Source of the DNA: Allobosea sp. | GTDB taxonomy: Bacteria; Pseudomonadota; Alphaproteobacteria; Rhizobiales; Beijerinckiaceae | Direction of reading: 5' to 3' | Length of the DNA: 64,000 nucleotides | Assembly: GCF_017308075.1 (NCBI RefSeq) | Contig: NZ_JAFKFX010000041.1 | Location: 1 to 64,000, forward strand | The notes under the pieces: model-generated | Told to the model about the DNA's origin: nothing | What the model saw: only the letters and a program-made list of their open reading frames with translations | Databases searched by the model: none | Part shown: positions 43,784 to 52,893 of the stretch, one piece after another | How positions within the stretch are numbered: position 1 is the stretch's first letter | Layout of the letters: the number at the start of each line of letters is the position of its first letter | Position numbers and translations under genes: made by a program

Positions 43784-44787
43784 GCGAGACCCTTTTCGAG
43801 CTGCGCGGCGTCCGCAAGTATTTCCGCGGCAAGGCCAACATCGCCGAGCGCATCCTGACGGCGATCGGCCGGCATGCGCCGCCCTCGACCCTGAAGGCGG
43901 TCGACGGTGTCGATCTCAGCGTCAGGAAGGGCGAGGTGCTCGGCCTCGTCGGCGAATCCGGTTGCGGAAAGTCGACCCTGGCGCGCATCGCCACCGGCAT
44001 CCTGCCGCCGACCGAAGGCGAGGTTTTCTACAAGGGCCGCTCGGCCGCGGTGCTGAAGGGCAAGGACCGGCTCGATTATCTGCTCAAGGTGCAGATGATC
44101 TTCCAGGACCCTTATGCCTCACTCGACCCGCGCATGCGCGTGAACCGCATCGTCGGCGAGGCGCTTTCGGTCCACAAGCTCGTGCCGAAGGCCGAGCTCG
44201 ACGGCGCGGTAAACCGGGCGCTCAGCGAGGTCGGGCTCGATCTCGCCTATCGCGAACGCTATCCGCACCAGTTCTCCGGCGGCCAGCGCCAGCGTATCGG
44301 CATCGCCCGGGCGCTCGCGGTGAAGCCCGAATTCCTGGTCTGCGACGAGCCGGTCTCGGCGCTCGACGTCTCGATCCAGGCGCAGGTGATCAACCTGTTC
44401 ATGGATGTGCGCGAGCGGCACGGGCTGACCTATCTCTTCGTCAGCCATGATCTCGGCCTGGTCCGCCATATCAGCGACCGGGTCGCGATCATGTATCTCG
44501 GCCGCATCGTCGAGATCGGCAGCGCGACCGCGATTTTCGCCGAGCCGGCGCACCCCTACAGCGCGGCGCTGATCAAGGCGATTCCCTCCGCAGAACGCCG
44601 CAAGAGCAGCTTCCAGCCGCTGAAGGGCGAACTGCCCTCGCCGCTTTCGCCGCCCTCGGGCTGTCCCTTCCACCCGCGCTGCGAGCACGCCATGGCGGTC
44701 TGCCGCGAGGTCCGTCCGGAACTCGCCGAGATTGCCCCAGGTCGCAGCGCCGCCTGCCACCTGCACACGACACCGAAGGCCGCATGA
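43780..44787 (+). CDS. ABC transporter ATP-binding protein (DppF/OppF family)
   Basis: A 335-residue ATPase with Walker [10 protein letters not shown], signature [15 protein letters not shown], Walker [12 protein letters not shown] and the C-terminal [14 protein letters not shown] segment. It partners the preceding ATPase. ATGA overlaps at both ends keep it in register with the operon. Confidence 0.95.
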   Translation: MSETLFELRGVRKYFRGKANIAERILTAIGRHAPPSTLKAVDGVDLSVRKGEVLGLVGESGCGKSTLARIATGILPPTEGEVFYKGRSAAVLKGKDRLDYLLKVQMIFQDPYASLDPRMRVNRIVGEALSVHKLVPKAELDGAVNRALSEVGLDLAYRERYPHQFSGGQRQRIGIARALAVKPEFLVCDEPVSALDVSIQAQVINLFMDVRERHGLTYLFVSHDLGLVRHISDRVAIMYLGRIVEIGSATAIFAEPAHPYSAALIKAIPSAERRKSSFQPLKGELPSPLSPPSGCPFHPRCEHAMAVCREVRPELAEIAPGRSAACHLHTTPKAA

Positions 44788-45656
44788 CTACGCTCACGCT
44801 CGATCCGCCGCAGGGGCGCAGCACCCTGCCATTCACCGATGCGCGCCATCCGCAGCGGCCGCTGGAGGTCAATCTCTATCGCCCGGCCGCGCACGGCCCG
44901 GATGACGAGGTCGTCTTCGTCCAGCACGGCATGCTGCGCAATGGCGACGAGTATCGCGATTTCTGGATCGAGGCAGCCGAGAAGCATAATCTGCTGATCG
45001 TCGCTCCGACCTTCGGCAATGCGCATTTCCCGCAGCCCGAGAGCTATAATAACGGCCTCGTCGTCGGCGAGGACGGCGTGGTCGCCGCGCAGGACGACTG
45101 GCTCTATGCGGTGCCCGGGCGCGTTCTGGCGGCCCTGCGCCAGGCCGGCGTCACCCGGCGCGACAAGGTGAGGCTGTTCGGCCATTCCGCCGGTGGCCAG
45201 TTCGCCCACCGCCTGCTGGCGACGCAGGCCGAAACGCCGTTCTCGGTCGTCTTCGCCGCCAATTCCGGCTGGTACACGCTGCCGACGCTGGAGCGGCGCT
45301 TTCCGGAAGGATTAGGCGGGCTCGGCTTCGGTGAGGCGGAGCTGGCGCGCTGGCTCGCCCTGCCGATGGTGATCTTCGCCGGCGATCAGGACATCGTGAC
45401 GGGCGATCCCAGCCTGCCTTCCCAGTCCGAGGCGCTGGCCCAGGGGCCGATGCGCTATGCCCGCGCCCATTTCATGCTCGACTTCGCCAGCAAGGAAGCC
45501 GCCCGGCTCGGCCTGACCTGCAACTGGTCGCTGCTTACCGTGCCGGGCATCGGCCATGACGGGGCGGCGATGTCGCGCGCCGCGGCCGCCTATTGGTATG
45601 AGGGGCGGATTCCCTCGGTCGAGGAATTGAAGCCGGAGGCGATGGCGGTCGCCTGA
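44784..45656 (+). CDS. Alpha/beta hydrolase at the end of the ABC operon
   Basis: A 290-residue alpha/beta hydrolase with nucleophile elbow GHSAGG, an FVQHGML oxyanion-type segment and PGIGHDG, which probably holds the catalytic histidine; an Asp in FAGDQDIVTGD completes the likely triad. No signal peptide is visible. Being coupled by ATGA to the ATPase gene, it probably cleaves the imported ester or amide compound inside the cell; the substrate is unknown. Confidence 0.85.
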   Translation: MTTLTLDPPQGRSTLPFTDARHPQRPLEVNLYRPAAHGPDDEVVFVQHGMLRNGDEYRDFWIEAAEKHNLLIVAPTFGNAHFPQPESYNNGLVVGEDGVVAAQDDWLYAVPGRVLAALRQAGVTRRDKVRLFGHSAGGQFAHRLLATQAETPFSVVFAANSGWYTLPTLERRFPEGLGGLGFGEAELARWLALPMVIFAGDQDIVTGDPSLPSQSEALAQGPMRYARAHFMLDFASKEAARLGLTCNWSLLTVPGIGHDGAAMSRAAAAYWYEGRIPSVEELKPEAMAVA

Positions 45657-45689
45657 CCTGCGACCGAGCCCGGCCCGTTCCGCCGCACT

Positions 45690-45710
45690 GCAGCCAGCTA
45701 TGGCGGCTGC
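45690..45710. terminator. Short stem-loop between convergent genes
   Basis: GCAGCC (45690-45695) and GGCTGC (45705-45710) form a 6-base stem in the 70-base gap where the ABC operon and the dehydrogenase gene converge. A shared terminator is plausible, but the stem is short and there is no T-run. Confidence 0.25.
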
Positions 45711-45726
45711 GATCGGTGCGTGACGT

Positions 45727-46554
45727 TCAGGTGATCCGGCGCACGCTTGCGCGGATCTCCTCCGGTTCGAACAGGCGCTTCCAGTCCGGCTTCAGGATGG
45801 TGTCCTTGCCGAAGACGATCGCCTTGTTGCAGGCGTCGGAGAACACGCCCTGAACCTCGCCGAAGGTCACGGCGGCGAGGATGTTCATGTGGCCGAGCAG
45901 GAAGTCGCGGGCCGCCTCGCGCGGCACGCCGCGCGCGATCGCCTCCTCCATCGCCTCGCGCATGGCGTCGAGCAGCGTGGCGCAGACCGTTTCCGACAGG
46001 CCGGGCTCGAGGATCGCGATCTGCTCGACCGTGACCCGGTGCGAGCGCATCACCGGCGCCCAGATCGTGCGGGCCACCTCCTCGCCGAGGGCATAATGCT
46101 CCTCCGGCCCCTGCATCAGCGCGTTGACGATGTGCTGCTTGGCGGCGATGCCGCCGAAATGATCGGCCTTGGCCGCCGGGTCGGTCTCGTCGTTGAAGAT
46201 CGGCGGATGGCAGGGATGGGTGATGAAATAGGTGATGTCGGCCCGTTCGGGCAGATGTCCGGCATGCGGCGCGGCGGCGTCGAGAATCACGACGATGCTG
46301 CCCGCGGCGAGCTTCGGCAGCAGATCCTTGGCGACTGCGCCGACATGGGTGTCCGGAACCGCCAGGATCACCACCTCGGCGCCGGCGATCGCCTCCTCGG
46401 CCGGCACGCAGTCGACGCCATGGGCGTCCTTCACGCGCTGCTGCCCGGCGGGGCTGACCTCGACATGGCGGGTCTGGAAGCGTGAGCCGGCGAGGTTGCG
46501 GCCGAGGCGCATCCCCATCTTCCCGCCGGCGCCGAAGAGCGCAACCGTGGTCAT
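45727..46554 (-). CDS. Phosphogluconate dehydrogenase-like protein, D-apionate oxidoisomerase family
   Basis: A 275-residue NAD(P)-binding protein: ALFGAGGKMGMRLGRNL at the N-terminus, then ITYFITHPCHPPIFNDE, FGGIAAKQHIVNALMQGPE, and a helical C-terminal domain with EPGLSETVCATLLDAMREA and ARDFLLGHMNI. These are the conserved blocks of the family that includes D-apionate oxidoisomerase (ApnO) of apiose breakdown, although other apn genes are not seen nearby, so the true substrate may differ. It stands alone, convergent with the transporter operon. Confidence 0.78.
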   Translation of the reverse strand: MTTVALFGAGGKMGMRLGRNLAGSRFQTRHVEVSPAGQQRVKDAHGVDCVPAEEAIAGAEVVILAVPDTHVGAVAKDLLPKLAAGSIVVILDAAAPHAGHLPERADITYFITHPCHPPIFNDETDPAAKADHFGGIAAKQHIVNALMQGPEEHYALGEEVARTIWAPVMRSHRVTVEQIAILEPGLSETVCATLLDAMREAMEEAIARGVPREAARDFLLGHMNILAAVTFGEVQGVFSDACNKAIVFGKDTILKPDWKRLFEPEEIRASVRRIT

Positions 46555-47040
46555 TCCTCACTCCCCTGATATGGCACTGGCTGGGCGAACCTCTTGATCG
46601 GGTCGTTCCCATGGAGGCGCTTCGGCCGCCAATCCGGGATGATGACCATATGGTGATCCTTTTGCCAACATTGCGCGGGAGCGCGCCTGCTGACGGCGTG
46701 TCCGCGCCGAAGCCGGGCGATACGCACCAAGGCGCCGCGTGCTCGCGCTTGCGTGGAAAGGCGGTCGAACGGGCCGACACGCCAAGGATAGCGCCGCTGG
46801 CCAACGTCTCGAAGCGCAGCGGCAGGTCGATCTTCGTCGCGCCAGCGGATATGCCAACCGAGAGCCCATGACCGTGATGGCTCGCCCGCAAATCGGGACT
46901 TGGTGACTAGCTTTGGGATTCCCTGCTGATCCGCCTTTTGGACAGGGCAGGCATAATCAGCGATGGGTCGCATGCGTGGTCGGTCGCTGCTACCGGTATC
47001 GTTGGATCCGCGGCGCGGTGGTACCGGCCCGGCAGGATAG
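46555..47040. other. Gap without a supported gene
   Basis: This 486-base stretch lies between the dehydrogenase gene (transcribed leftward from 46554) and the HdeD gene. Open frames cross it, but none has a recognisable protein, a good ribosome site or consistent codon use. It probably carries both promoters and may contain remnant sequence; I see no repeat or RNA gene in it. Confidence 0.4.
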
Positions 47041-47613
47041 ATGGTGCAAATCATGGCGCAGCATTCAAGCAACAATTCCAGCCACAGCCTCGCCCGACTG
47101 GTTTCGGGCAAGCTGATCGCGCTGGGCATCGTCCTCATCGTCGCCGGGATCGCCGCGATCGCGAGCCCGGCGCTGTCGACCATGGCCGTGACCCTGTTCC
47201 TCGGCCTGCTGCTCGCCATCGTCGGGGCGCTGAAGCTGTTCCATGCCTTCTCCATCAAGGAATGGGGCGGTTTTCTCTGGCAGCTGCTGATCGGGCTGGT
47301 CGAACTCCTCGGCGGACTTCTGGTCTATTTCAACCCGATGAAGGGGGCGATCGCCATCACTCTGGTGATTGCGCTGGTGCTGATGGCGGAGGGCATCGCC
47401 CAGCTCGGCCTCGCGGTCAGGATGCGGGCGCAGAGCGGCGTCGTCTGGATGTTCCTGTCGAGCATCGTCACCATCATCGTCGGCGTCGCCCTGGCGATGC
47501 GGCTCCCTGCCGGCGGCATCTACACGCCCGGCACGCTGGTCGGCGTCTCGCTTCTCTTTGCCGGCTGGGCCTATATCGCGATCGCGCTCGCCACCAGGCG
47601 GGCGGCGGCCTGA
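47041..47613 (+). CDS. HdeD-family membrane protein
   Basis: A 190-residue integral membrane protein with six hydrophobic segments in three similar pairs (for example LIALGIVLIVAGIAAIASPALS and LLIGLVELLGGLLVYFNP), the plan of the HdeD/DUF308 family, linked to acid resistance in enterics. The ATG at 47041 has AGGAT just upstream; a second ATG at 47053 is also possible. It stands as a single gene. Confidence 0.85.
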   Translation: MVQIMAQHSSNNSSHSLARLVSGKLIALGIVLIVAGIAAIASPALSTMAVTLFLGLLLAIVGALKLFHAFSIKEWGGFLWQLLIGLVELLGGLLVYFNPMKGAIAITLVIALVLMAEGIAQLGLAVRMRAQSGVVWMFLSSIVTIIVGVALAMRLPAGGIYTPGTLVGVSLLFAGWAYIAIALATRRAAA

Positions 47614-47671
47614 GCTCAGATCGCCGAGCGTTCTGCCGGACGCGAGCTGGCGATCCATCCCTTTGTTCAGT

Positions 47672-47720
47672 CATCGGGTCTGCCCGAAAAGTGGATTCCA
47701 CTTTTCGGGCAGACCCGATG
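47672..47720. repeat. Perfect 24-bp-arm palindrome (REP-like element)
   Basis: The arms 47672-47695 and 47697-47720 are exact reverse complements around a single central base. The left arm begins CATCGGGTCTGCCCG and ends GTGGA. It sits in the gap between the HdeD gene and the following hydrolase gene, followed by CTCTAG. The form resembles short palindromic repeats dispersed in Hyphomicrobiales genomes; it may also act as a terminator. Confidence 0.8.
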
Positions 47721-47765
47721 CTCTAGCGCTCGGTCGGCAGCGGCAAGGTCTCGAAGGTTCAGGGC

Positions 47766-49253
47766 ATGCGTAGTTTCATCGGCAAGACGTTGAAGCGCGG
47801 GGGCGCCGTTCTCGTGATCGTCGCGCTGTCCCTGTTGGGCCTGCGCATTTACGACACCCAGAGGGGCGCGCCGCTGGAGCCCTGGCACACCTTCGTGCCG
47901 GAGGAACTCTCGATCAAGGAACTCGACCGCGCCGGCTGGGCCGACTATCTCAAGGCCGAGGACAAGGCCTTCGCCAGCGTGCGGGCCGAAGTCACGCAGA
48001 AGCTCGACCCGGAGGAGCGGGTCCCGGTCAACCGCTATTTCGACGGCAGCGCGATCCACCCGGCCCATTTCAAGCAGGACTGGAACCGCTCCTATGTGAT
48101 GGAGCCGGAAGGCAAGCCGGTCGGCGTCGCCGTCTTCCTGCACGGGCTGACGGATTCGCCCTACAGCCTGCGCCATGTCGCGCGGCAATATCGCGAGCGC
48201 GGCTTCGTCGCCATCGCCATCCGGTTGCCCGGGCACGGCACGGTTCCGGCGGGGCTGACCGAGGTCGAATGGCAGGACTGGCTGGCGGCGACGCGCCTTG
48301 CCGTCAGGGAGGCGCGCAAGCGCGTCGATGCGGCCGCGCCGCTGCATCTGGTCGGCTTCTCCAATGGCGGGGCGCTCGCCCTGATGTACGCGCTGGAAGC
48401 GCTCGAGAACAAGGAGCTGGCGCGGCCGGAGCGGCTCGTGCTGATCTCGCCGATGGTCGGGATCACCGCCTTTGCGCGCTTCGCCGGGCTGGCGGGCCTG
48501 CCGGCGATCCTTCCGGCCTTCGCCAAGGCGGCCTGGCTCGGCGTGCTGCCGGAGTTCAACCCGTTCAAATACAACTCCTTCCCGGTCAACGGGGCACGGC
48601 AGTCGCATCTCCTGACCCAGGCGTTGCAGCAGAAGATCGTCCGGCTGGCGCGCGAAGGGCGGTTGACGGAGCTCGCGCCGACGCTGACCTTCCAGTCGGT
48701 CATGGACTTCACCGTGAGCACGCGGGCGATCATCACCTCGCTCTATGCGCATCTCCCGGCCAATGGCAGCGAGCTCGTGCTGTTCGACCTCAACCGCTCG
48801 GCCAAGTTCGGGCCGCTCTTGAGCACCACTTCGGACACGCTGCTGACCCGAATCCTGCCGGCCTCGCCGCGGAACTTCCGGCTCACGGTGATCACCAATG
48901 CCAACGAGGCTTCCAGTGATGTCGTCGAGCGCGTGACGGAAGCCGGCGCCTCGACCGAGACCGTGCGCGATCTCGGCCTGTCCTATCCCTTCGACGTGTT
49001 CTCGCTGTCCCATGTCGCGCTGCCGTTCCCGGTCACCGACTCGCTCTATGGGCTGAAGCCCGATCCGACGGAGGATTTCGGCATCAAGCTCGGCGCGGTC
49101 GCGGCGCGTGGCGAGCGCGGCACGCTGATCGTCAACCTGGATTCGCTGCTGCGGATGTCGTCCAATCCGTTCTTCCCCTATCTGATCGACAGGGTCGACG
49201 AAAAGCTGCGGGCGGGCTCTTCCGCAGCCACGGCGGTGCCGGCGAAGAACTAG
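47766..49253 (+). CDS. Membrane-anchored alpha/beta hydrolase
   Basis: A 495-residue protein with an N-terminal hydrophobic anchor (about 10-27), then an alpha/beta hydrolase core: FLHGLTDSPYSLR, RLPGHGTVPAG, and the nucleophile motif GFSNGG. The probable catalytic histidine is in LSHVALPFP. Its active site would face the periplasm if the anchor is a signal-anchor. The lysophospholipase-like lid region (about 230-300) suggests an ester or lipid substrate, which cannot be named. Confidence 0.82.
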   Translation: MRSFIGKTLKRGGAVLVIVALSLLGLRIYDTQRGAPLEPWHTFVPEELSIKELDRAGWADYLKAEDKAFASVRAEVTQKLDPEERVPVNRYFDGSAIHPAHFKQDWNRSYVMEPEGKPVGVAVFLHGLTDSPYSLRHVARQYRERGFVAIAIRLPGHGTVPAGLTEVEWQDWLAATRLAVREARKRVDAAAPLHLVGFSNGGALALMYALEALENKELARPERLVLISPMVGITAFARFAGLAGLPAILPAFAKAAWLGVLPEFNPFKYNSFPVNGARQSHLLTQALQQKIVRLAREGRLTELAPTLTFQSVMDFTVSTRAIITSLYAHLPANGSELVLFDLNRSAKFGPLLSTTSDTLLTRILPASPRNFRLTVITNANEASSDVVERVTEAGASTETVRDLGLSYPFDVFSLSHVALPFPVTDSLYGLKPDPTEDFGIKLGAVAARGERGTLIVNLDSLLRMSSNPFFPYLIDRVDEKLRAGSSAATAVPAKN

Positions 49254-49413
49254 AGCCAGTTTCGCTCGGGTTTGCTCGTCGTTCCGGACAAGCCGCGAAG
49301 CGCGCCCGGCTCCGGAAACCATCGTAGATCATCGATCCCCACGATGGATTCCGGTGTTCCGCTTCGCTCCAGCCGGAAGGACGGTGCCAGCTGATTGGAA
49401 CCTGCTGCAGCCT

Positions 49414-51225
49414 TCAGAAGCGCCAGACCAGCGGGACGTAGAAGACCGCGATGACGAAGAACCAGATCATCAGCGGCGTGCCGAGCTTCCAGTAGCTGTT
49501 GAAGCTGTAGCCGCCTGGGCCCATCACCATCATGTTGGTCGAGGTCGCGATCGGCGTCAGGAAGGAGGCCGCGCCGGCGACGCACAGGCTCATCAGGATC
49601 GGGCGCGGCGAGACGCCCATGCCGGATGCCGCCGCCATGGCGATCGGGATGACCAGCATTGTCGTCGCGGTATTGCTCATGATCTGGCCGAGGCTGGCGG
49701 TCAGCACGAAGAGCCCGGCGAGGAAAACGGCCGGGCCGGCGCCGCCGGTCAGCGCGACGAGATGGTCGGCGACGAGTTGTGCCGCGCCGGACTGCACCAT
49801 GGCGGTCGAGAGCGGCATCATCGCCCCGACCAGGATCACGGTCGTCCAGTTGATGGCACGATAGGACTGCTCGACCGTGATCGTGCCAGCGAGGATCAGC
49901 AGGCCGGCGCTGACCAGCCCCGCCACGGCGGGCGGCACGATGCCGGTGGCGAGCATGACGACGAGGCCGGCCAGCACCGTGACGGCGACGCCGGCGCCGG
50001 CGCCCATCGGTACGGCCTGGCGTCGGACGAGGTCGGGCGAGTTGACGACGAGCACGTCGGGATCTTCGAGATGCAGGTCGAGCGCCTTCCAGCTGCCTTC
50101 CAGCAGGATGGTGTCGCCGGCCTGCAGCACGTCTCCCGTTTCGAGATCGACACCGCCGCGCTGCACCGCCAGCACCACGAGGTCGCCGCTATCGGTGATC
50201 ATGCCCGGGAACATCGGCCGGCCGATCAGGGCGGAGCGCGGCGGGATGACGACCTCGGCGAGGCCGGAGCGGCGGTTGAACAGGCTCGGCCCGGTTTCGT
50301 CCTCGGCCCCCTCCTCGCGCAGGGCGAGATGCTTCTCGGCGGCGAGATTGGCGATCGCCTCGGCCTCGCCCTTCACCAGGAGATAGTCGCCGACGGAAAT
50401 GGTGGGTGCGCGCAAGGGCTTGCCGGTGGCGCCTTCCTGGACGGCGATCAGCTGGAGACGCGGATCGCCGGTGAGATCGAGCTCGGTGGGCGCCTTGCCG
50501 TGATAGAGCGAGGTCGCGCGCACGCGCAGGCGGAAGACGCCGTCGCTGAGCCCGTAATGCTCGACCAGTGTCTGGGCGTGACGGCTGAAATCGGCGGGCA
50601 GCCGGGCGCTGCTCTGGGCCGGCAGCAGGTATTTTCCGAGCAGGAGGATGATCAGCATCGTGCCGGCGAGCAGCGGCAGGCCGACCAGCGCGAACTCGGC
50701 GAAGGCGAAGCCTTTCATGCCGGCATCCTCGAGCGCTTCCGAGACGAGGATGTTCTTCGGGGCGCCGGTCAGCAGCAGGTTCGAGCCGGCATGGGCGGCG
50801 AAGGCGAGCGGCATCAGGAGCTGCGAGGGCGACTGGCGCAGGCGGATCGCCGCCATCACCACGACCGGCATCAGAGCCGCGACTGCCCCGCCGCCGCTGA
50901 TCAGCGCGCTGAGACAGCCGACCGCCGCCATGATGATGATCAGCAGGCGAGTACGCTTGTTCTCGCCGGCCTTGGCGATGAGGAGCTGCCCGGCCCAGGC
51001 GGTGACGCCGGTCTTCTCCAACGCGGCGCTGACGATGAACAGGCTGGCGATGAAGAGCACGGCGCGATCGCCGAAGCCGGCCATCGCCTGTTCGAGCGTC
51101 ACCGCGCCGGTCGCCCAGAGCGCCAGCGCGGCACCGATGGCGACGATAATCACCGGCAGCCTGTTCCAGGCGAACAGGGCGATCGTGATCGCGGTGACGA
51201 CGGCTGTGCTCTCGATCGGGGTCAA
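49414..51225 (-). CDS. SLC13-family permease with two TrkA-C domains
   Basis: A 603-residue membrane transporter. Two hydrophobic halves (about 1-190 and 400-603) flank a central soluble part with two TrkA-C (RCK_C) domains (about 210-290 and 300-390, for example LQLIAVQEGA and LVVLAVQRGG). The half-repeats carry SNLLLTGAPKN and TPIATSTNMMV, placed like the substrate-binding SNT-type motifs of DASS/SLC13 transporters. Likely substrates are dicarboxylates, sulfate or similar anions. Confidence 0.9.
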   Translation of the reverse strand: MTPIESTAVVTAITIALFAWNRLPVIIVAIGAALALWATGAVTLEQAMAGFGDRAVLFIASLFIVSAALEKTGVTAWAGQLLIAKAGENKRTRLLIIIMAAVGCLSALISGGGAVAALMPVVVMAAIRLRQSPSQLLMPLAFAAHAGSNLLLTGAPKNILVSEALEDAGMKGFAFAEFALVGLPLLAGTMLIILLLGKYLLPAQSSARLPADFSRHAQTLVEHYGLSDGVFRLRVRATSLYHGKAPTELDLTGDPRLQLIAVQEGATGKPLRAPTISVGDYLLVKGEAEAIANLAAEKHLALREEGAEDETGPSLFNRRSGLAEVVIPPRSALIGRPMFPGMITDSGDLVVLAVQRGGVDLETGDVLQAGDTILLEGSWKALDLHLEDPDVLVVNSPDLVRRQAVPMGAGAGVAVTVLAGLVVMLATGIVPPAVAGLVSAGLLILAGTITVEQSYRAINWTTVILVGAMMPLSTAMVQSGAAQLVADHLVALTGGAGPAVFLAGLFVLTASLGQIMSNTATTMLVIPIAMAAASGMGVSPRPILMSLCVAGAASFLTPIATSTNMMVMGPGGYSFNSYWKLGTPLMIWFFVIAVFYVPLVWRF

Positions 51226-51261
51226 ATCGGGTCCAGTTCTGTACTTGCTCTGCGCGGTCCG

Positions 51262-52893
51262 TCAGGCCTGGAGCATCAAGGCGCCGCCGATGAGGATGGC
51301 GAGCGCCAGCAACAACAGCCCGGCCACCGGCCAGCGGCGCAGATGAGCATCGGCCCGCTCGACGAAAGCGGCAAGACGGGCAATGGCGGGCGTCCCCGCT
51401 TCGGCGAGGACGACGATATCGCCTTCCGGGATGGCTCCCTGCAGGCGCTCAAAGCGCCTGACCAGCAGCAAGGCGAGGGTGCCGAGCAGCATCGGCCAGA
51501 GCAGCTTCCAGAGCGCGTCGGGCTGGATCAGGCTCGCCAGCGGCTCTCCGGAAATCGCCGGGTAGAGCGACCAGGGCAGGATCAGCGAGGCGGCGGCGAC
51601 CGCGAGCCAGGGGACGAGCTGTCCAGCCGGTGCGATGGAGGCGGGATTGTCCCTGACATCGCGGGCGACAATCAGGGTGAAATGCAGCATCAGCATCGTG
51701 CTGCCGGCGCCGGCCAGCGCCATGGCGTGGCTGACGAGCCCGTATCCGAGCATCGGCTTGCTAGCGAGCTTGGCCAGCGCGCCACTGGTCAGCGGCATGC
51801 CGCCGAGGCTGAGCGCGAGGACGGCGGTCAGCAGGAGCATCGGCCTCAGCCGCTGCCCGCCGGTCGCGGCGAGGACACCGACCGCGAGGAAGAGCGCGCC
51901 CTTCACCAGCGTGTGATGAACGGCGTAATAGGCGACGAGGCTGGTCGCGCCCGGGTCGGCGTTCTCCAGCCCGGTGCCGAGCAGTACGGCGAGCAGGCCC
52001 ATCTGGCTGACCGTGGAGTAGGCCAGGATGGTCTTGGCGCGGGTCTGGGTGACGCCGACGATCGCCGCGTAATAGGCGGTGACGAAGCCGGCGCCGATCA
52101 GCAGCGTGCCCCAGAAGGGCAGGCCGGCCTCGAAGGGCAGGAAGCGGATCAGCCCGATCGCGCCGGCCTTGACCACGACGCCGCTGAGCACCGCCGAAGC
52201 CGGCATCGGCGCCGCCGGATGGGCGAGCGGCAGCCAGACATGCAGCGGGACGAGGCCGAGCTTCAGGGCGAAGCCGAGCACCAGCAGGGTGACGATCGCA
52301 TCGCGCAGCGGCGCGGCGGGCAAGGTTGCGACCACGTCCCGGATCGCCGGGTTGGGGTCGGGATGGCCGGCGGCGAGCATAACGAAGGCGAGCAGCAGGA
52401 AGGCCTCGGCGAGCAGCGCCAGCACGACATAGACGGTTCCGGCCCGGTGGGCCCGCGCGGTCTGCTCATGGACGATCAGCCCGTAGGCAGCGAGGCTCGC
52501 CAGGGTGAAGAGCAGGTAGAAATTGGCGATGTCGCGGACGATGAACAGGCCGAGGCTGCCGGCGAGGGTCAAGAGCCACCAGACCGCGAACCCGGCCCTG
52601 GCCGGATCGCTGCGCATATAGGAGGCGGCGAAGGCGCCGGCGGCGCTCCACAGCAAGGCGGCGCCGCCGAGCAGGATGGCGCCAGGGCGGTCGAGCATCA
52701 GCGACAGGCGCAAGGGCGGCGGGAACAGGGCCGAGGTCCCATCCGGCACCAGAAGCGCGGCGAGCAGCGCGGGGAGCGGTGCGAAGACGAGCAGGGACGG
52801 CGCCCGCGCCCGGAAACGGCTGGACAAGCAAAGGGCCGCTATGGCCAGCGGCAGCAGGATGGTCGCGGCGAGGAGCGAGCCGGAGGCGGTCAT
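51262..52893 (-). CDS. NuoL/M-like antiporter subunit of Mrp complex
   Basis: A 543-residue protein with about 14 transmembrane segments of the proton-translocating NuoL/M/N type. Conserved charged membrane segments are seen in GFALKLGLVPLHVWLPLAHP and YYAVHHTLVKGALFLAVG. It starts at 52893 (ATGA overlap with the MrpD gene) and ends the antiporter operon. It is separate from the DUF4040 part that normally sits at the end of MrpA, so it may stand in for the MrpA N-terminal domain or be a second MrpD. Confidence 0.88.
   Translation of the reverse strand: MTASGSLLAATILLPLAIAALCLSSRFRARAPSLLVFAPLPALLAALLVPDGTSALFPPPLRLSLMLDRPGAILLGGAALLWSAAGAFAASYMRSDPARAGFAVWWLLTLAGSLGLFIVRDIANFYLLFTLASLAAYGLIVHEQTARAHRAGTVYVVLALLAEAFLLLAFVMLAAGHPDPNPAIRDVVATLPAAPLRDAIVTLLVLGFALKLGLVPLHVWLPLAHPAAPMPASAVLSGVVVKAGAIGLIRFLPFEAGLPFWGTLLIGAGFVTAYYAAIVGVTQTRAKTILAYSTVSQMGLLAVLLGTGLENADPGATSLVAYYAVHHTLVKGALFLAVGVLAATGGQRLRPMLLLTAVLALSLGGMPLTSGALAKLASKPMLGYGLVSHAMALAGAGSTMLMLHFTLIVARDVRDNPASIAPAGQLVPWLAVAAASLILPWSLYPAISGEPLASLIQPDALWKLLWPMLLGTLALLLVRRFERLQGAIPEGDIVVLAEAGTPAIARLAAFVERADAHLRRWPVAGLLLLALAILIGGALMLQA

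Noticed and set aside
46482-46871. A 129-codon frame in the gap before the HdeD gene
   Set aside because: It starts inside the antisense of the dehydrogenase gene and has no ribosome site or recognisable sequence.
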